A stretch of DNA of 64,000 nt from Apoda limacodes (GCA_946406115.1 OX291550.1:4702803-4766802); one strand, 5' to 3'; positions 1 through 11,554 are shown, counted from the first letter of the stretch. Numbers and translations are program-made. The notes: generated by a model not told the origin, from the sequence alone.

Positions 1-779
1 ACTGGTCTCTTCTCAACCGCCCGGAATTCCGACTAAATTACTTCATAGCATCTTTTAATAATCTTCCCTTTACTCAAAAATTGTTGTAATGGTATTTATT
101 CTAACATGTCTGTCAAGAGCTGCGATGCTGACCGCTGTGATGGCCTAGAGTTGCGCTATGTCACAATTTCGGCCATTATAAGCACTGCCATCAACGCAGT
201 CACTACAAACCGCGGCAGTAATGTAAAAGTTTTACGAAGAAAATCTAATAATATTTTTTTATAAAGCTTCATTTATACTGAATTTCTCGTAACCAGCGTT
301 TTTAATTACTTTATTTCTCGTTATACTTTTCAATTTATAGTCTCGACTTTTTTTAGATGAAGTCGTAAATATTTAACGAAGAATGTTAAAGTTAATCACT
401 TTTGGCCTTTTAACTTGGAACATTAATTAACAATGTTCCAAATAGCTTTTTAGATACGATGTAATTAAAAATTTTATTTTTCTTTTATTTAATTTGACAA
501 TCAGTTAGATTTTTTTCATGCGTTGGCTGTAGAATCCATAAATGCAAGTGAGGAGCCTTAACATGTCGAAATCGGGTTCTTACATCACAGTGTATTTAAT
601 TGTAAGATATGGAAAAGATGTAAAAAAAATATTTAAAGAATTAAAGAAAAATCTTAAAAGATAAAAATATTTACCGGCTTAGTTGCAGTAGCGTGCACTG
701 CATAAAGGCAGAAAGGCACTGCCTAGCCTGTAGAGTTTATCGAATTTCAATTTATAATCTTATCTGAAAATTATATCAT
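1..779. other. AT-rich non-coding stretch
   Basis: I see no coding frame, RNA gene or recognisable transposon here. Long A and T runs and many stop codons occur in all frames. Confidence 0.5.
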
Positions 780-978
780 AACTCATTCATGGGCGTAGCG
801 AGGTACACGCAGGGGGGGGGGGGGGCAGCTGCCTCCTCCTAAGTGCCCATAACCTGAAGGAATTTGCTCAAAATGAATATGTTTACTATATTAAAATGAC
901 ATTTTCTATAAGGTCTGCCCCCCCCTAGCCAAGCCTGCTCCCCCTAATCCAAAAGCTAGCTAAGCCCATGAACTCATT
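780..978. mobile_element. hAT-type MITE with 8-bp target duplication
   Basis: The element spans 788-970 (183 bp) and is flanked by a perfect 8-bp direct repeat AACTCATT at 780-787 and 971-978. Its ends are terminal inverted repeats: CATGGGCGTAGCGAGG at the left and, on the other strand, CATGGGCTTAGCTAGC at the right. An 8-bp duplication and short TIRs of this kind are the signature of the hAT superfamily. There is no transposase, so it is non-autonomous. A run of 14 G lies at 812-825. Confidence 0.75.
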
Positions 979-2155
979 AGTAAAAGTTTTTATTAAGCTT
1001 ATCATATTTTGATATCGATTTTGCTAAGAATATAACAGCGCTATCTTGCGTATATAATTAATACTACATGAGTGAGAAGTTAACGTTGTTGTACTGTGCG
1101 TGCATGGTGCATGCGCGAAGAACGAGCACACCAGAGCTGCTAATAATTTGTGTGGCGAAGACAAGAAATCTGCCTGCTTTCGCGTTTGTGTGCCTCAAAT
1201 GTATTCATGTTTGCTATTCAATATGTACACTGCACACAATGATAAACATTGAGCACACAAACATACAAACTGGGCAGTGCCTCAATGCCTGATGAAGAAT
1301 ATTGGTTACTATAATTACGGTTACGGTAATTTTACGACACGACACTTGCCAAAATAGCCGATTGTTACCGAAGTTTTCTATGATAGGTTTTTATATTTCC
1401 ATTTAGTTACACGACCATAATAATTTTATAAATTTTTTTTTGTTAAGTATTAGTTACGTTATTTAAAAGTACATTGTTTTAAAATGATTTGTGAAAGTTA
1501 TGTTCGTTTCGTGTTTCGAAAAAATAAAAAAAGCTACGTTTCATGAACTTTCTTTTGATGACAAAAAACCGTAATAACCTAAAAAAAGCAGCAAATAACT
1601 AAATTTGTTGCAGTGATACCTAGTTGACGAAACACCAGATTTTAGCTGAAATGTTAAGGTTTTTCCGGGTGAATTCACTACCTTCTGTTATTAACTTTCT
1701 AATAAAATGGTCAGACATGTCCGCGGCATCGTACCTCTTAGGGTTCCGTACCAAAATGGTAAAAAGGTACCTTTTTGGTGAAACATAGAAGTATGTTACA
1801 GTCACAGTAACTAATTAAAAAAATGTTAATGTGCGCGATAGAGCTGACAGTCTGACTGGCAGCTGTTCTGCCTCTGCCGACCCTGACTAAAACCCCTGTG
1901 CACGCCAATGATAGTTGTATTTCTGTATTTATTTTAAAAACACTCAAATATTTTTTGTTGTTCTTTTTTTAGGGTTTGAACATTGGGAATGTCACTTTTG
2001 TTTTTATTTTAGTTTGAACCTTAGTTTCTTAAAAAAACTGGCTATTAATGACGTACTTAGTATTGTGATTGTGCGAGTCATTTAAATTATTATCATTACC
2101 AAGTTGCAAAATGCACATTTTCTTTTATTATCTTCACCTATAACTAACTGACTTT
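979..2155. other. Non-coding, with a short dispersed-repeat fragment
   Basis: No gene is recognised. At about 1738-1785 a fragment containing AGGGTTCCGTACC resembles the end of the dispersed repeat seen in full at 43.0-43.85 kb. The 74-codon open frame at 1068-1292 has no recognisable similarity and is treated as chance. Confidence 0.4.
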
Positions 2156-2159
2156 TAAA

Positions 2160-2310
2160 AGAGTAACTATCAAGTTTCTTGCCGGATTCTTCTCGGTAGA
2201 AATCAACAACATTGTGACCCGGATTTCAAAAAATAATGTTTCATAACTTTGACAATTCAAAAGTGATTGTAAAATCCTTATTTGAATAAAACATTTTTTT
2301 TGACTTTACT
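2160..2310 (+). mobile_element. 3' end of a Jockey-like LINE (fragment)
   Basis: The stretch carries TTCTTGCCGGATTCTTCTCG followed by an AT-rich tail with TTTGAATAAA. This arrangement is typical of the 3' untranslated end of common lepidopteran LINEs. No coding part remains. Similar ends occur at 20.69-20.82 kb (+) and 49.9-50.2 kb (-). Family placement is from memory of such tails and is tentative. Confidence 0.45.
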
Positions 2311-2574
2311 ATGTTCAATATTAATGTACTATGTACTTATATGTCAACAAATCTTGGAAGTCGAATTGAAGATATGTAGCATCAATTACCGCCGCCATTA
2401 TATATTTATTTCTAATTTTCTCTTTGAAGAAATCGAGTTTCGGGAACCCAAATGTTGAAAATATTAAACTAGTCACAATATTAAGAACGTTTCGTATTGT
2501 TTGTAGAATATATTTGTAAGTTGTAGTAGATATATCTGCTAAAAGTGGAAGTTTTTAGCAAAAATGTGTTGTCA

Positions 2575-2883
2575 TTTCGCCTCAGGGCTGTAGCTAAAGT
2601 TGAATCTAAGGTAGGGCAGCGGTGGTTTCATGCACGGGTACAGCGAAAGTAATTTTTCTATCTTTCATTATTTTACCTGCTTGTGAGCGTGAGTAATTTA
2701 GGTAGGAGGTATCTGGGTGGGATCGCGGGAAAACAAGAACAAAATGGTATTAATTTATAGTACGGAAAAACAATTTATATATATTATACCTTAGTTTATG
2801 GTATTTTTAAGGTAGGGCATTAGTATTTCAAGGTAGGGCATTGCCCCACAATGCCCCCCCTTAGCTACGGCCCTGTTTCGCCT
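2575..2883. mobile_element. Second hAT-type MITE with 8-bp target duplication
   Basis: The element spans 2583-2875 (293 bp) and is flanked by perfect 8-bp copies of TTTCGCCT at 2575-2582 and 2876-2883. Its TIRs are CAGGGCTGTAGCTAA at the left and CAGGGCCGTAGCTAA read inward from the right, 14 of 15 matching. The subterminal motif AAGGTAGGGCA occurs three times. There is no transposase. Its ends resemble those of the element at 788-970, so both probably used related hAT transposases supplied in trans (inference). Confidence 0.8.
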
Positions 2884-3064
2884 TAACCAACTTCCAGTTG
2901 TCGTAACATTTGAAAATTGTATACGCATGTAATACCGATGATAATACAATAATATGATTCCATCGAGCTCATCTGATGATGAAACCAGAAAATGGAGCGT
3001 GGGACTCTTCAATGGTTTTTGGTAAACCCTTCGAGTTCGGGCTCATTTAGTTTTTTCAACAATT

Positions 3065-3205
3065 TCAATACATTGCGCCTGGCGACGAAGGTTTGATGAT
3101 ACAATACATTGCGCCTGGTGACGAAGGTTTGATGATACAATACATTGCGCCTGGTGACGAAGGTTTGATGATACAATACCTTGCGCCTGGTGACGAAGGT
3201 CTGAA
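3065..3205. repeat. 36-bp tandem repeat, ~3.9 copies
   Basis: Units begin near 3065, 3101, 3137 and 3173 and share the core ATTGCGCCTGGTGACGAAGG, with one or two substitutions between units. Because 36 is a multiple of three the array is open on the minus strand as a 12-residue repeat. I see no sign that it is translated. Confidence 0.9.
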
Positions 3206-3599
3206 GACGGATAGTGGAACTCTTCCATGATTAGTAGTAAACGTCTCGAGTTTGGGCTGATTTGATTTGTTTTAAGAAGTGAAATTGATCACACTTAGTG
3301 TTTAGGCATGTTTTTTCACTTTTTTTATTATTTGTATTTAGCATTATTTCATAAAAGAACACAAACTATTTACTTGAGTTTACTATTTGTATAACAATAC
3401 AAGAGATTTTACAAAGCTTTGAAAACTTATGCAAGCTAATGTTATACAGAATCCGAGCAATAATGCTGCTGCATGCATAAACTCTAGTAAGCTCGGCTTA
3501 AGACTAATCTCATTAAAGTCAAATGTTTCGAGTCCATAGACCAACTAATATTTTCTAGAACAGATACAAGAAAAACCTGTTTTTTTTTTAATGAGGCAT

Positions 3600-3670
3600 C
3601 CCAAAGATAATTTGACAAGAGATTAAATTGATAACATTTATTCTCTCATCTATAGTCAAATTATCTTGGT
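3600..3670. repeat. Short inverted repeat
   Basis: AAGATAATTTGAC near 3604 is matched by its reverse complement GTCAAATTATCTT near 3655. The 38-bp interval and the flanks show weaker symmetry. It may be the core of a decayed MITE, but no target duplication is evident. Confidence 0.5.
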
Positions 3671-3782
3671 GTATCAAATGTCTTTTTGGTTAATCAAATG
3701 TCTAATTGGTTAATGGAGAGTTTTTTTTTAAAAAAAACCAATTTATCAAAAAAATTAAAACAATCAATGTTATCACATCCTA

Positions 3783-4062
3783 ACTAATATATATTTGTGA
3801 AAGTTTGTTTGTTTGTTTGTTATTGCTTAACTTCACGTAGGAGCAACAAATTGGGCTGAATTTAGGCTCAAAGATTGTAGTAAAGGACATATGTAACTTT
3901 TTGTCCCGGAAAATCCAAAAGGCTGTTCCCGCAGTAGTAACTTTAACCTATTTGTTTGATTTTTATTGAGTAACGTCGCTGCAACCTAACAGAGCTGATT
4001 TTTGGCACGAAAATAGTTGAAGGGACGAAAAAGGACATAGGCTTCTTATTCCGGGTAAATAA
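3783..4062 (+). repeat. Lepidopteran dispersed repeat (unclassified)
   Basis: It starts with ACTAATATATATTTGTGAAAG plus a GTTT microsatellite and contains two stretches of the type AAAGGACATAnG with TCCCGG nearby. This layout recurs in many lepidopteran intergenic repeats. A related start is seen at 41521. It runs directly into the 79-bp array, which may have grown from its end. Confidence 0.45.
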
Positions 4063-4361
4063 AAATGTACTACAACGAACTATAGCTACAGTTATGCTAT
4101 GATATAGCAAACTTAGCCGTGGGAATCCCTCGCTGATAACTAAATGTACTACAACGAACTATAGCTACAGTTATGCTATGAAATAGCAAACTTAGCCGTG
4201 GGAATCCCTCGCTGATAACTAAATGTACTACAACGAACTATAGCTACAGTTATGCTATAATATGGTAAACTTAGCCGTGGGAATCCCTCGCTGATAACTA
4301 AATGTACTACAACGAACTATAGCTACAGTTATGCTTTGATATAGCAAACTAAGCCGTGGGA
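4063..4361. repeat. 79-bp tandem repeat, ~3.8 copies
   Basis: Units start at 4063, 4142, 4221 and 4300, giving an exact 79-bp period. Each carries AAATGTACTACAACGAACTA and GCCGTGGGAATCCCTCGC. Units differ by only a few substitutions, so the amplification looks recent compared with surrounding repeats. The final unit breaks off at about 4361. Confidence 0.95.
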
Positions 4362-4447
4362 AAAGCTTGTCGTATATAATTTAGACTAATAAAATAAAAT
4401 TTTTATTTATATTTCCAGAAAATACAAATTGAAAAATGTCAAGCTAT

Positions 4448-4822
4448 TCATGTAAATTACATCTGTCTGTTTGATCCCCTTACATTTAAATTGAACTCAG
4501 TTTCTAATGGTGGAACCGCTTGGTAACAAACACCCAAACATCTAGACACTCTTTCACATTACGTATAGATAATGGTTTGTGTTTCGAAGATATACTTACT
4601 TAAGTTTTGCATTTATCTCTAACTTATAATAAAATTGTATTGCTTTGTTGAAAACATAAACCATTATCTATACGTTAATGTTAAAGTTTGACAAGATGTT
4701 TGGGTATCTATTACTAAACGGTTCGACCACATTTCCACATGAGAAACTGAGATGAATTTAAATGTAAGGGTAAGTGTGAATACAGATATAATTTAAGTAA
4801 ACTATATAGTAATTTACGTGAA
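4448..4822. mobile_element. Long inverted-repeat (foldback/MITE-like) element
   Basis: The left arm (about 4448-4584) and right arm (about 4650-4822) are reverse complements along most of their length. They share blocks such as CTTACATTTAAATT, ACCCAAACATCT and CGTATAGATAATGGTTT. A ~65-bp AT-rich loop separates them, and the right arm carries extra sequence near its outer end. No coding sequence is present. Target duplications at the edges are not clear. Confidence 0.75.
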
Positions 4823-5656
4823 TAGTTTAAAATTTATTCAATTAAGAACTGAGGGATACATACAATTTAAGGGATGTAGCCATCCATTCTTATTTTTGAC
4901 GATGCCTTGTCATGCAAGTCGTACAAAATGAAAATAACGCGCGCGGCGCCGGCGTTGCATGTTTTTACTAGTAATCATTAATTTTATACTTTGTTATCTT
5001 AAAATTATAATTAAAATTATTCAGACATAAACAAGTTATTATCTCTTCTTCATTATAGGTATAATGACATTATTATTTAGCGTTCTGTAAGTCAAAATCT
5101 AGAACCTTCATAAAATCACTTGTTGGACCGTTGCTTGTATTGTTTGTTTGGCTGTAATAAAGACTAGCTGCTGCCCGCGTCGTCGTCTGCGTGACCGCTA
5201 CACAGCACCAAAAATACATACGACTAAACCTTTTAAAATAACATTATATACCCGTTTCTTCTTTACATTTCATATCTACAGGAATTGCAGTAACAGAGGG
5301 AGACTGTCTTTTGTAAAATTGACCTTCAAAAAGTGCTGTTTTTCAGCCTGCTTTGAATAAATAACTTTATGGTGATTCTGCTGAATTAAGTCATAAGTTG
5401 TGACTGAAGCAAATGGAGAAAATAACGAATAAAGAATACAGAATAGGGTAAGTACATACTCATAGGACTTCTCGAAAAACAACAACAGTGGTTTGGCTCT
5501 CCGCAGCCAAAATGTAAAGTTTTCTAGGTATTTTGATTATTTTAAGTTTGAAAGATAACAGAAAATAATTTGTACACACTGATTATTTACACACATATAA
5601 TGATAGCTAAGCAGTAGTCCGATTGAAGTTTATTTAAGTAAATATTTATTTAGTAC
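4823..5656. other. Non-coding with a possible repeat edge
   Basis: No gene is recognised. Near 5162 the sequence GACTAGCTGCTGCCCGCG resembles the edge of a common lepidopteran dispersed repeat. A short ATG frame at 5412 ends at a good splice donor (GTAAGTAC at about 5448), but I found no partner exon. Confidence 0.35.
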
Positions 5657-6022
5657 CTGGAGGAACGAGCTTTGCTCGTTTTCTTTTACCAACGCCATCT
5701 ATTGTCAAGTAGCTTAACAACGCCATCTATTGTCAAGTAGCTTTATAGTTGCTGTTTCGGTAAAAATAATACTATTACTATTCGCCAATAGATGTCAGGA
5801 AGTGTCATATTTTTCAGTTTATCATTGTCTAAAAACAAGGATAAAACGACGTTTTCTAAAAATGAAACCTAGCTAGATCGATTTATCGCCCCCAGTGGGT
5901 TTCCCACCGCATACTAAATTTCATGAAAATCGTTGGAGCCGTTTCCGAGATTCAGATTATAAATATACATATATATATACATACATACAATAATTGCTCG
6001 TTTAAAGGTATTTGATTAAATA
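5657..6022 (+). repeat. Dispersed repeat with GAGCTTTGCTCGTTTT start
   Basis: It contains a local duplication of ACGCCATCTATTGTCAAGTA and, further on, TTCATGAAAATCGTTGGAGC followed by ATTGCTCGTTTAAAGGTA. A second, shorter copy of the first part lies at 43990-44115 in the same orientation. The class is unknown. Confidence 0.6.
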
Positions 6023-6439
6023 GATAGATATTTCAGGAACATGTTTTCACGTTAAATTCGACCAAGCACACGATAACTTATAGCAACGCAGTTAACCCCA
6101 GTTTCTATAGTTGTGACGGCGACATCTATACTCATACCATCACTTTTTGTAGACGAAACCATAGCGCGATCCAATTCGACGCTAACGCCATCTAGATAAC
6201 AAATAATAATCATTTTTATATGGTGAAAAATTACAACACATCTAAGTTGTTATGACTTTACACGATTTTTTACCATTAAATAAATGGTGAGTGAGGTGAG
6301 TAGAAAAAATCTAGCTAGTTCCACATCTCACTTAAGTTTATATGCGACATGAAATTAGATTACACGTTGTTACAGAATGCGTTGAAGAAATAAAGTTCCA
6401 CTGCTCGTTCCCCGTAGGTGATAACGTGATAATATGTTG

Positions 6440-6660
6440 ACCCAACTCCTTAATAATATTCGTGCCAAATTTAAGTAAATACATGCAGTACTTTTTGAGT
6501 TTATCCCGGACATACATACAGACAAACAGACAAAAATTCTAAAAATTTTTGGCTTCGGTATCGATTGTAGAACACACCCCAAGTATTCTTTTAAAACAAT
6601 ATTCAATGTACAGTTTTGACTTTCCTACCATTTTATTATATGTATAGATATCGTCCTTAC
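6440..6660. repeat. Dispersed repeat fragment (unclassified)
   Basis: The stretch has CATACATACAGACAAACAGA followed by TTTGGCTTCGGTATCGAT and ends near TTATTATATGTATAGATA. I recognise this as a common type of lepidopteran intergenic repeat, without a secure class. Confidence 0.4.
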
Positions 6661-6679
6661 TAATATAAAGGTGCAGAGT

Positions 6680-7455
6680 AGAAAATAATGGCCGTAATTA
6701 AACAGAAAGTAACGTAATATTTTTTTATGGCAAATTTTATTTTTAACTAACTTATTTTATAACAGTATTTACAGTATAGAATATTATCTTTCTTGGTCTT
6801 TTTTTCTATTCTATCTTTATTTAAGTTACTGTCATTGAAAAGAGAAAAAAATAATCCTAATAAATGCCCTTTCGACTGCCATCATAAAATCCAGGTTTTT
6901 GATATTTCACAGGTTCGATTCCCGGCCTAAACAGGTGATGTATCTAAAAATTATTAAAATGCAGTTTTACTTCGTTTAGAAAATAAAGAAATAAAAAAAT
7001 AGTAATTTTAAATTTCAAGTAAATTAAGCGGATAAAGAAAATTATTATACAACACGGAAAGCCATCTTTTTGTTAAATTCCACTTTAAACTACTGTTATA
7101 AACCGCCACTATCTAGCAGAAAAGTATCAAACCTCACTTTTCAGTACAGTTTGGTCGTGTCACAATGTTAAAAACATACTTTTCAAAACATGGTTCTGTA
7201 ATGACTTCAGACATGTTTTGCTGGTTTTTATTTCTTAATATAAAAATTAACATATATCGAAGCATAAACAACTATACGGAACACTTTATGCTGGAATTAC
7301 CATTTTGACAAGCCATTGACCTCACATAATGAAAAAACTATTGTTTGTTGTAAATTAAAGGGACATAGCTGTGTTGATAATTAATATCATTATTTACTAC
7401 AAATTATCCTAGTTGAAATTACGCAAATACATTTGTATGTAACTAAATGAATTAA
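6680..7455. other. Non-coding upstream region of the ommochrome-binding-like gene
   Basis: No gene is seen. A tRNA-like B-box, AGGTTCGATTCCCGG, occurs at about 6911 without the rest of a tRNA. It is probably an old SINE remnant. Confidence 0.35.
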
Positions 7456-7459
7456 GTGC

Positions 7460-7465
7460 TATATA
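7460..7465 (+). promoter_or_regulatory. Candidate TATA box
   Basis: TATATA lies 38 bp before the first ATG of the gene at 7498. If it is the TATA box, transcription would start about 25-30 bp downstream and leave a very short leader. This is inferred from spacing alone. Confidence 0.3.
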
Positions 7466-7497
7466 GGCTAGGTGTTATAGGCTATCTATTTTTTATA

Positions 7498-8679
7498 ATG
7501 GTAGAAAGGATGTCACAGGTAAGTTGAAGAGATTAAAATTAAAAGAAACCACTTTTTGAAATAACTATTTTCGACTGGAATTTTTTATTTAACTGAATCC
7601 AGTATCGGCTATAAGTAAACATTTCGGCGGTAGTAATTGTAGAGACATAACATTATATATAGCAAAATATCTTCGTCGGTCGACGTTTCTATAATCGCTA
7701 TTCCTATCTTGCCAATTACTTTATGACTACGTCGAGTTGTAATTCCGTTTCTTTTGTTGAATTATTACGGTTTTAGTACAATTAGAACTCATAAAAGGTG
7801 TTTTTTATGAGCTATAAAACATTATCAAATTAATATTCTTATAAATAATTTCAGGGTACAATAACTTTTCTCGTAACGTTGTTCGTGTATGTACTGTTAC
7901 TGTCATCACATATACAAGCTGAACGCTGTATAGTGCATGGTGATGGATTCAGATATAAAAAGGAACTTCTTACAAGTTGTCTGCATAAGCCTAACAGCTT
8001 GGCCGTAGACCGTAGCACTGGGACGATTTACGTAAGCTTTGATGGAAGAAATGGAAAGTTATCTTTAAATTCAAGTGGGTACAGTTTAATTGAAGAACTG
8101 AGAGGAGATTGTTATTTTGCAATAGGCGATAAATATGCTGTGATTTATGCCTCGTGTAGCACTGGTGATAGAGATGGATCACGGCACGGTCGCCTATACT
8201 ACTTTGATTCTATCTGTCAAAAATTTTTACTAATTCGTGAAGAAGACGATGCTATTCAAATTGCTTACCACAACGATATTCTATTTTATTATGTTTGGGA
8301 CAAAGGATTATTCATGCTGAAAGGACAACATTTGATTATGATTAAAGGCTTTGAAGACTACATAACATCATTCGTGATTGACAAGGACAGTGATATAATA
8401 TACATCAGTGATGGTTTGTTTAACAGAAAGTTGGGTTCAGACACTCCTGTTCAGTATGGAAGGATGGGACCCTTAACAACGGTTGCTTTAGACAAACACA
8501 ATGTCGCTTATGCATGTGACACTAACATTGGTTCTTTATACACGCTCAACAAATCAAATGCGACACTTTCTAAAAAACTTGATGCACCGAACTGCAGTGC
8601 ACTCGCTTTCGACCAGGATAACAACCTTATCTATGCAGATATGCAAACCAACAAAATATTCAAAGTTATAAAATGTTAG
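7498..8679 (+). CDS. Ommochrome-binding-protein-like secreted protein, two exons
   Basis: Exon 1 is 7498-7518 (seven codons, ending CAG before GTAAGT). The intron is 7519-7854 (336 bp, ending TTTCAG, phase 0), and exon 2 is 7855-8679. The spliced product is 281 aa. Residues 8-29 form a hydrophobic signal peptide ending SSHIQA, with predicted cleavage before ERC, leaving about 252 mature residues. The mature part has eight cysteines, four N-glycosylation sequons (NSS, NKS, NAT, NCS) and repeated propeller-like strands such as LAVDRSTGTIYVSF, VIDKDSDIIYIS, VALDKHNVAYA and LAFDQDNNLIYA. Known members of this lepidopteran family are haemolymph or epidermal proteins of about 270-280 aa that bind ommochrome pigments; binding here is inferred. 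The exon 2 frame has no ATG near its 5' end, so the small first exon supplies the start; an in-frame ATG at 7510 is an alternative. No defects are visible. It stands alone, with no paralogue in the window. Confidence 0.85.
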
Positions 8680-9224
8680 CTATATCGTTCTTTGTATAAA
8701 ACTCCGATTAAGGTAACCGAAAATTCCTTGTAAATTTGTTTAATTTATTATTAGATTACCTTTCAATGTAAGCAAATTTTATAATAGCTTTGGGTCTCAT
8801 AATTGTGTTTTTGTTATACTTTTCTAAAAATATTTTGCATATATGTTAGTTGTATACCTAGTATAGATAAAGTTGTGTACGCGACTGTAAATAATTTGGT
8901 ATTATACGAAAATTTTATAAATAACTGAAATTATGTCATAAAATACAGATAAAATATTTAATAGATTCATATTTTATTGATTCCACCTTATAATTCAATT
9001 CGTTATGTTTGTAGTATGTATTTTATTTAAAAAAAATGCAAGAGAATTAAAATGTTGATGCATGTTCAGAAAAAAATCTGCAACGTACACATTTGCTGCA
9101 TATAAGTCGAAAACGCTTCACATGTCAAAGTACAAAGAAAAAATGAAACAAAGCGTAACCACTCAGGAAATGCTAAGAACTGGAGCAAATCTACAAAGCA
9201 GAATTGCACTGTGTGTCGTCAAAG

Positions 9225-9230
9225 AATAAA
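9225..9230 (+). other. Candidate polyadenylation signal
   Basis: AATAAA followed by a GT-rich stretch is the first canonical signal after the stop codon at 8679. It would give a 3' UTR of roughly 570 nt. Weaker variants (GATAAA, AATACA) lie nearer, so the true site is uncertain. Confidence 0.3.
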
Positions 9231-9249
9231 ATAATGTGTGTTTCTTCTT

Positions 9250-11545
9250 TGAATGATTCAAAGAATTTTATATTTAAAACATCTTTGTTAAAATAAATGA
9301 TAAATTCAGATAATTTTAATTAATATCGATTTTTAAACATTTTACGGGGTCGTAGTCCGACTCGCGCTTGGCCATTTTTTTATATTCAGATGCAAAATTT
9401 AGTAAAAAAATTACTCTTCCTTAAAAATCTTAGTAAAAAGTAAAAAATAAACTTCACGCATTAACATATGTGTAACACTGAGGTAATTTTTTTCGGTATT
9501 TGACTTCAAGGATAAGAAAAATCTTTGTTTTTATCTTCAATTACTTGAAGTTAGGTGACAAAAAACCTTTTGTATTTCATACGTATCTCTGCAAATATTA
9601 CCTATAATTGCATAAAAAAAGTCGTCTGGAAAATTCCCGAAGAAGCTTTTACGTGTTCTGTTATACTAGAAATTGGATTAAAAAGTCCACAGGCTCCCAA
9701 TATTTCCTCTCATGTCCCAATTACTAAGAGCGTGCGCCTCATTTATATCCATTAGAACAACCGCATATCCGATCGGAGGCTCGAACCTCGGGTCCTTGGG
9801 TAGAAACATATAAAAACTAAGTAAATAACCCTTCAATGTTGTAAAGTAGATTAATTTCTACGATATAATTAAAATTTATCATTCTGCAAAGTTAAAGCTA
9901 AACTAGTAGAGTATATCCATGTAGAAGTAGCTTGTGTTTTGAGTAAAAGTGGCCAAAATCCAACCGCAGGGGCCAAACTAGCTAAAACATGCAAATTCCT
10001 TAAGCAAATAATTGATTCGGCTAACTCCTCGTAAGTGGCTCTTGTATTGCCTTGATTACTCCCTTGGCTGTATCTGCCAGCTTAAACTAAGAAACAGATT
10101 TTTGTAATTTTTTTTTTTTTCAAATAGTATCGCAAAAAGTGGCTTTTATAGTTAGGTATTATAGGTTAGTGAGTGATGACTTAAATTCAAGTTCCGCACA
10201 TTCTATTGGTTCACTTTATATTTCAAGCGAACTATTCTTGTTAATATTACAGAAATATTTCCGAGTTTAATATATCTAATAACTCAGGAACAGCTTTAAC
10301 CATTTAGTTGAATTATTTTATTTAGATATTATTTGAACTTATTATTTTATTGAAAATTTTCAAATTATTTCTTACATCATTATTTACCAAATTGATTGTC
10401 ATCTAAATACTTATGTATAGTGCTATGAAGCAATGCGACTCATGACTACGTAAAACGGTAATGTGAGTAACGACCGTTAGTTGCAGGAAGTTTGACGTAA
10501 TTTTTCGTGAGCACTTTGAATTATTAAAACTATTATTGCTATGTTTGGAACCCTGTGAAAGGTTCTTTGCATGTTGCAGTAACCAAACCAAAAAAAAATT
10601 TCTTAAAGTACATCACCCTCGGCTATATAATGTGTGCCCTCAGTGCACAAATCTACTTGCATTTGACTAGTAATATTTAATATTCCGCTTCAATTTAGAC
10701 CAAGATACAAGTACATGTAAAACAGAAGATATACATTTTACATCCCGAATAACTTATTTCCAGAAATATGTTCTGTAAATCCGTATCTGGCATGGAATCA
10801 ATATTAATGAAATACGTCCCTAATCCATAACGAAACGGATTAATCGGATCCGACCGCTCGTTACGTTACGCGCGTTGTCAGAAACACGGTTCATTCATTA
10901 GATTAAAACAATTTAAATGTTGCATTCTTAATTTTATTTTTTATCAATTAATTTAAACATTAAATATCTACGGCCAATAAGTCAATTATCACAGATTTGA
11001 GTTAAAAAAAGCTCACAAACAAACAGAATGATTAACAATGGGATGATAACTGGTAAGTTAGGGTTGGATGTGATAGGTAGTTGATGTAGTGTGATATGTA
11101 ATATATCCAAACCTGTCTCAAAACACACCAAATGTTATTTTTCGGCAATGGGCTTACCAACTGTCACGCAGACCTCAATTTGTTGATGAAATGAGGGTGT
11201 CCTCCAGTCCTCCTGATTATGATGTAGAGGTGGTAGATGTGTATTATAAAGGTACATTTTTTTTCACAGCTACGAAGACAGACTATAATTAAATATAGTA
11301 ATGAAAGCTCAAATTATACATATTAGTTATTGTTATCAGTTATTTAAATTTCTTTTGTACACATTTAACATAAAAATATTTATATCTGGAAAGCAAGTGA
11401 TTAAGAACTAAAGTAAATGTATTTTAAACAGTTTATACATTGTAACCTAAATGATCCGCAAATAGAACATTATTATGTCAAGTCTTCTAAAACATGCACA
11501 GTTGAAAGAGCATAACTTAAAAAGTAACATAAATATAAAGTTACT
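9250..11545. other. Non-coding intergenic DNA
   Basis: No gene or well-defined repeat is seen. At 9340-9375 there is a fragment with GTCCGACTCGCGCTTGGC, the edge of a dispersed repeat also present at 43.8 and 62.0 kb. Near 9775-9795 a minus-strand B-box-like GGTTCGAGCC suggests a SINE relic. Confidence 0.4.
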
Positions 11546-11554
11546 CGTGGTTTG

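Noticed and set aside
1068..1292. 74-codon open frame with an ATG
   Set aside because: No recognisable domain, no splice context, and composition like the surrounding non-coding DNA.
5412..5450. ATG frame ending at a strong GTAAGTAC donor, as in a first exon
   Set aside because: Only about 12 codons; no acceptor or compatible second exon found downstream, and it lies next to dispersed repeats.
6905..6930. tRNA-like B-box AGGTTCGATTCCCGG
   Set aside because: No A-box, acceptor stem or anticodon arm can be folded around it; most likely a SINE remnant. The B-box-like sites at 9780 and 53781 fail for the same reason.
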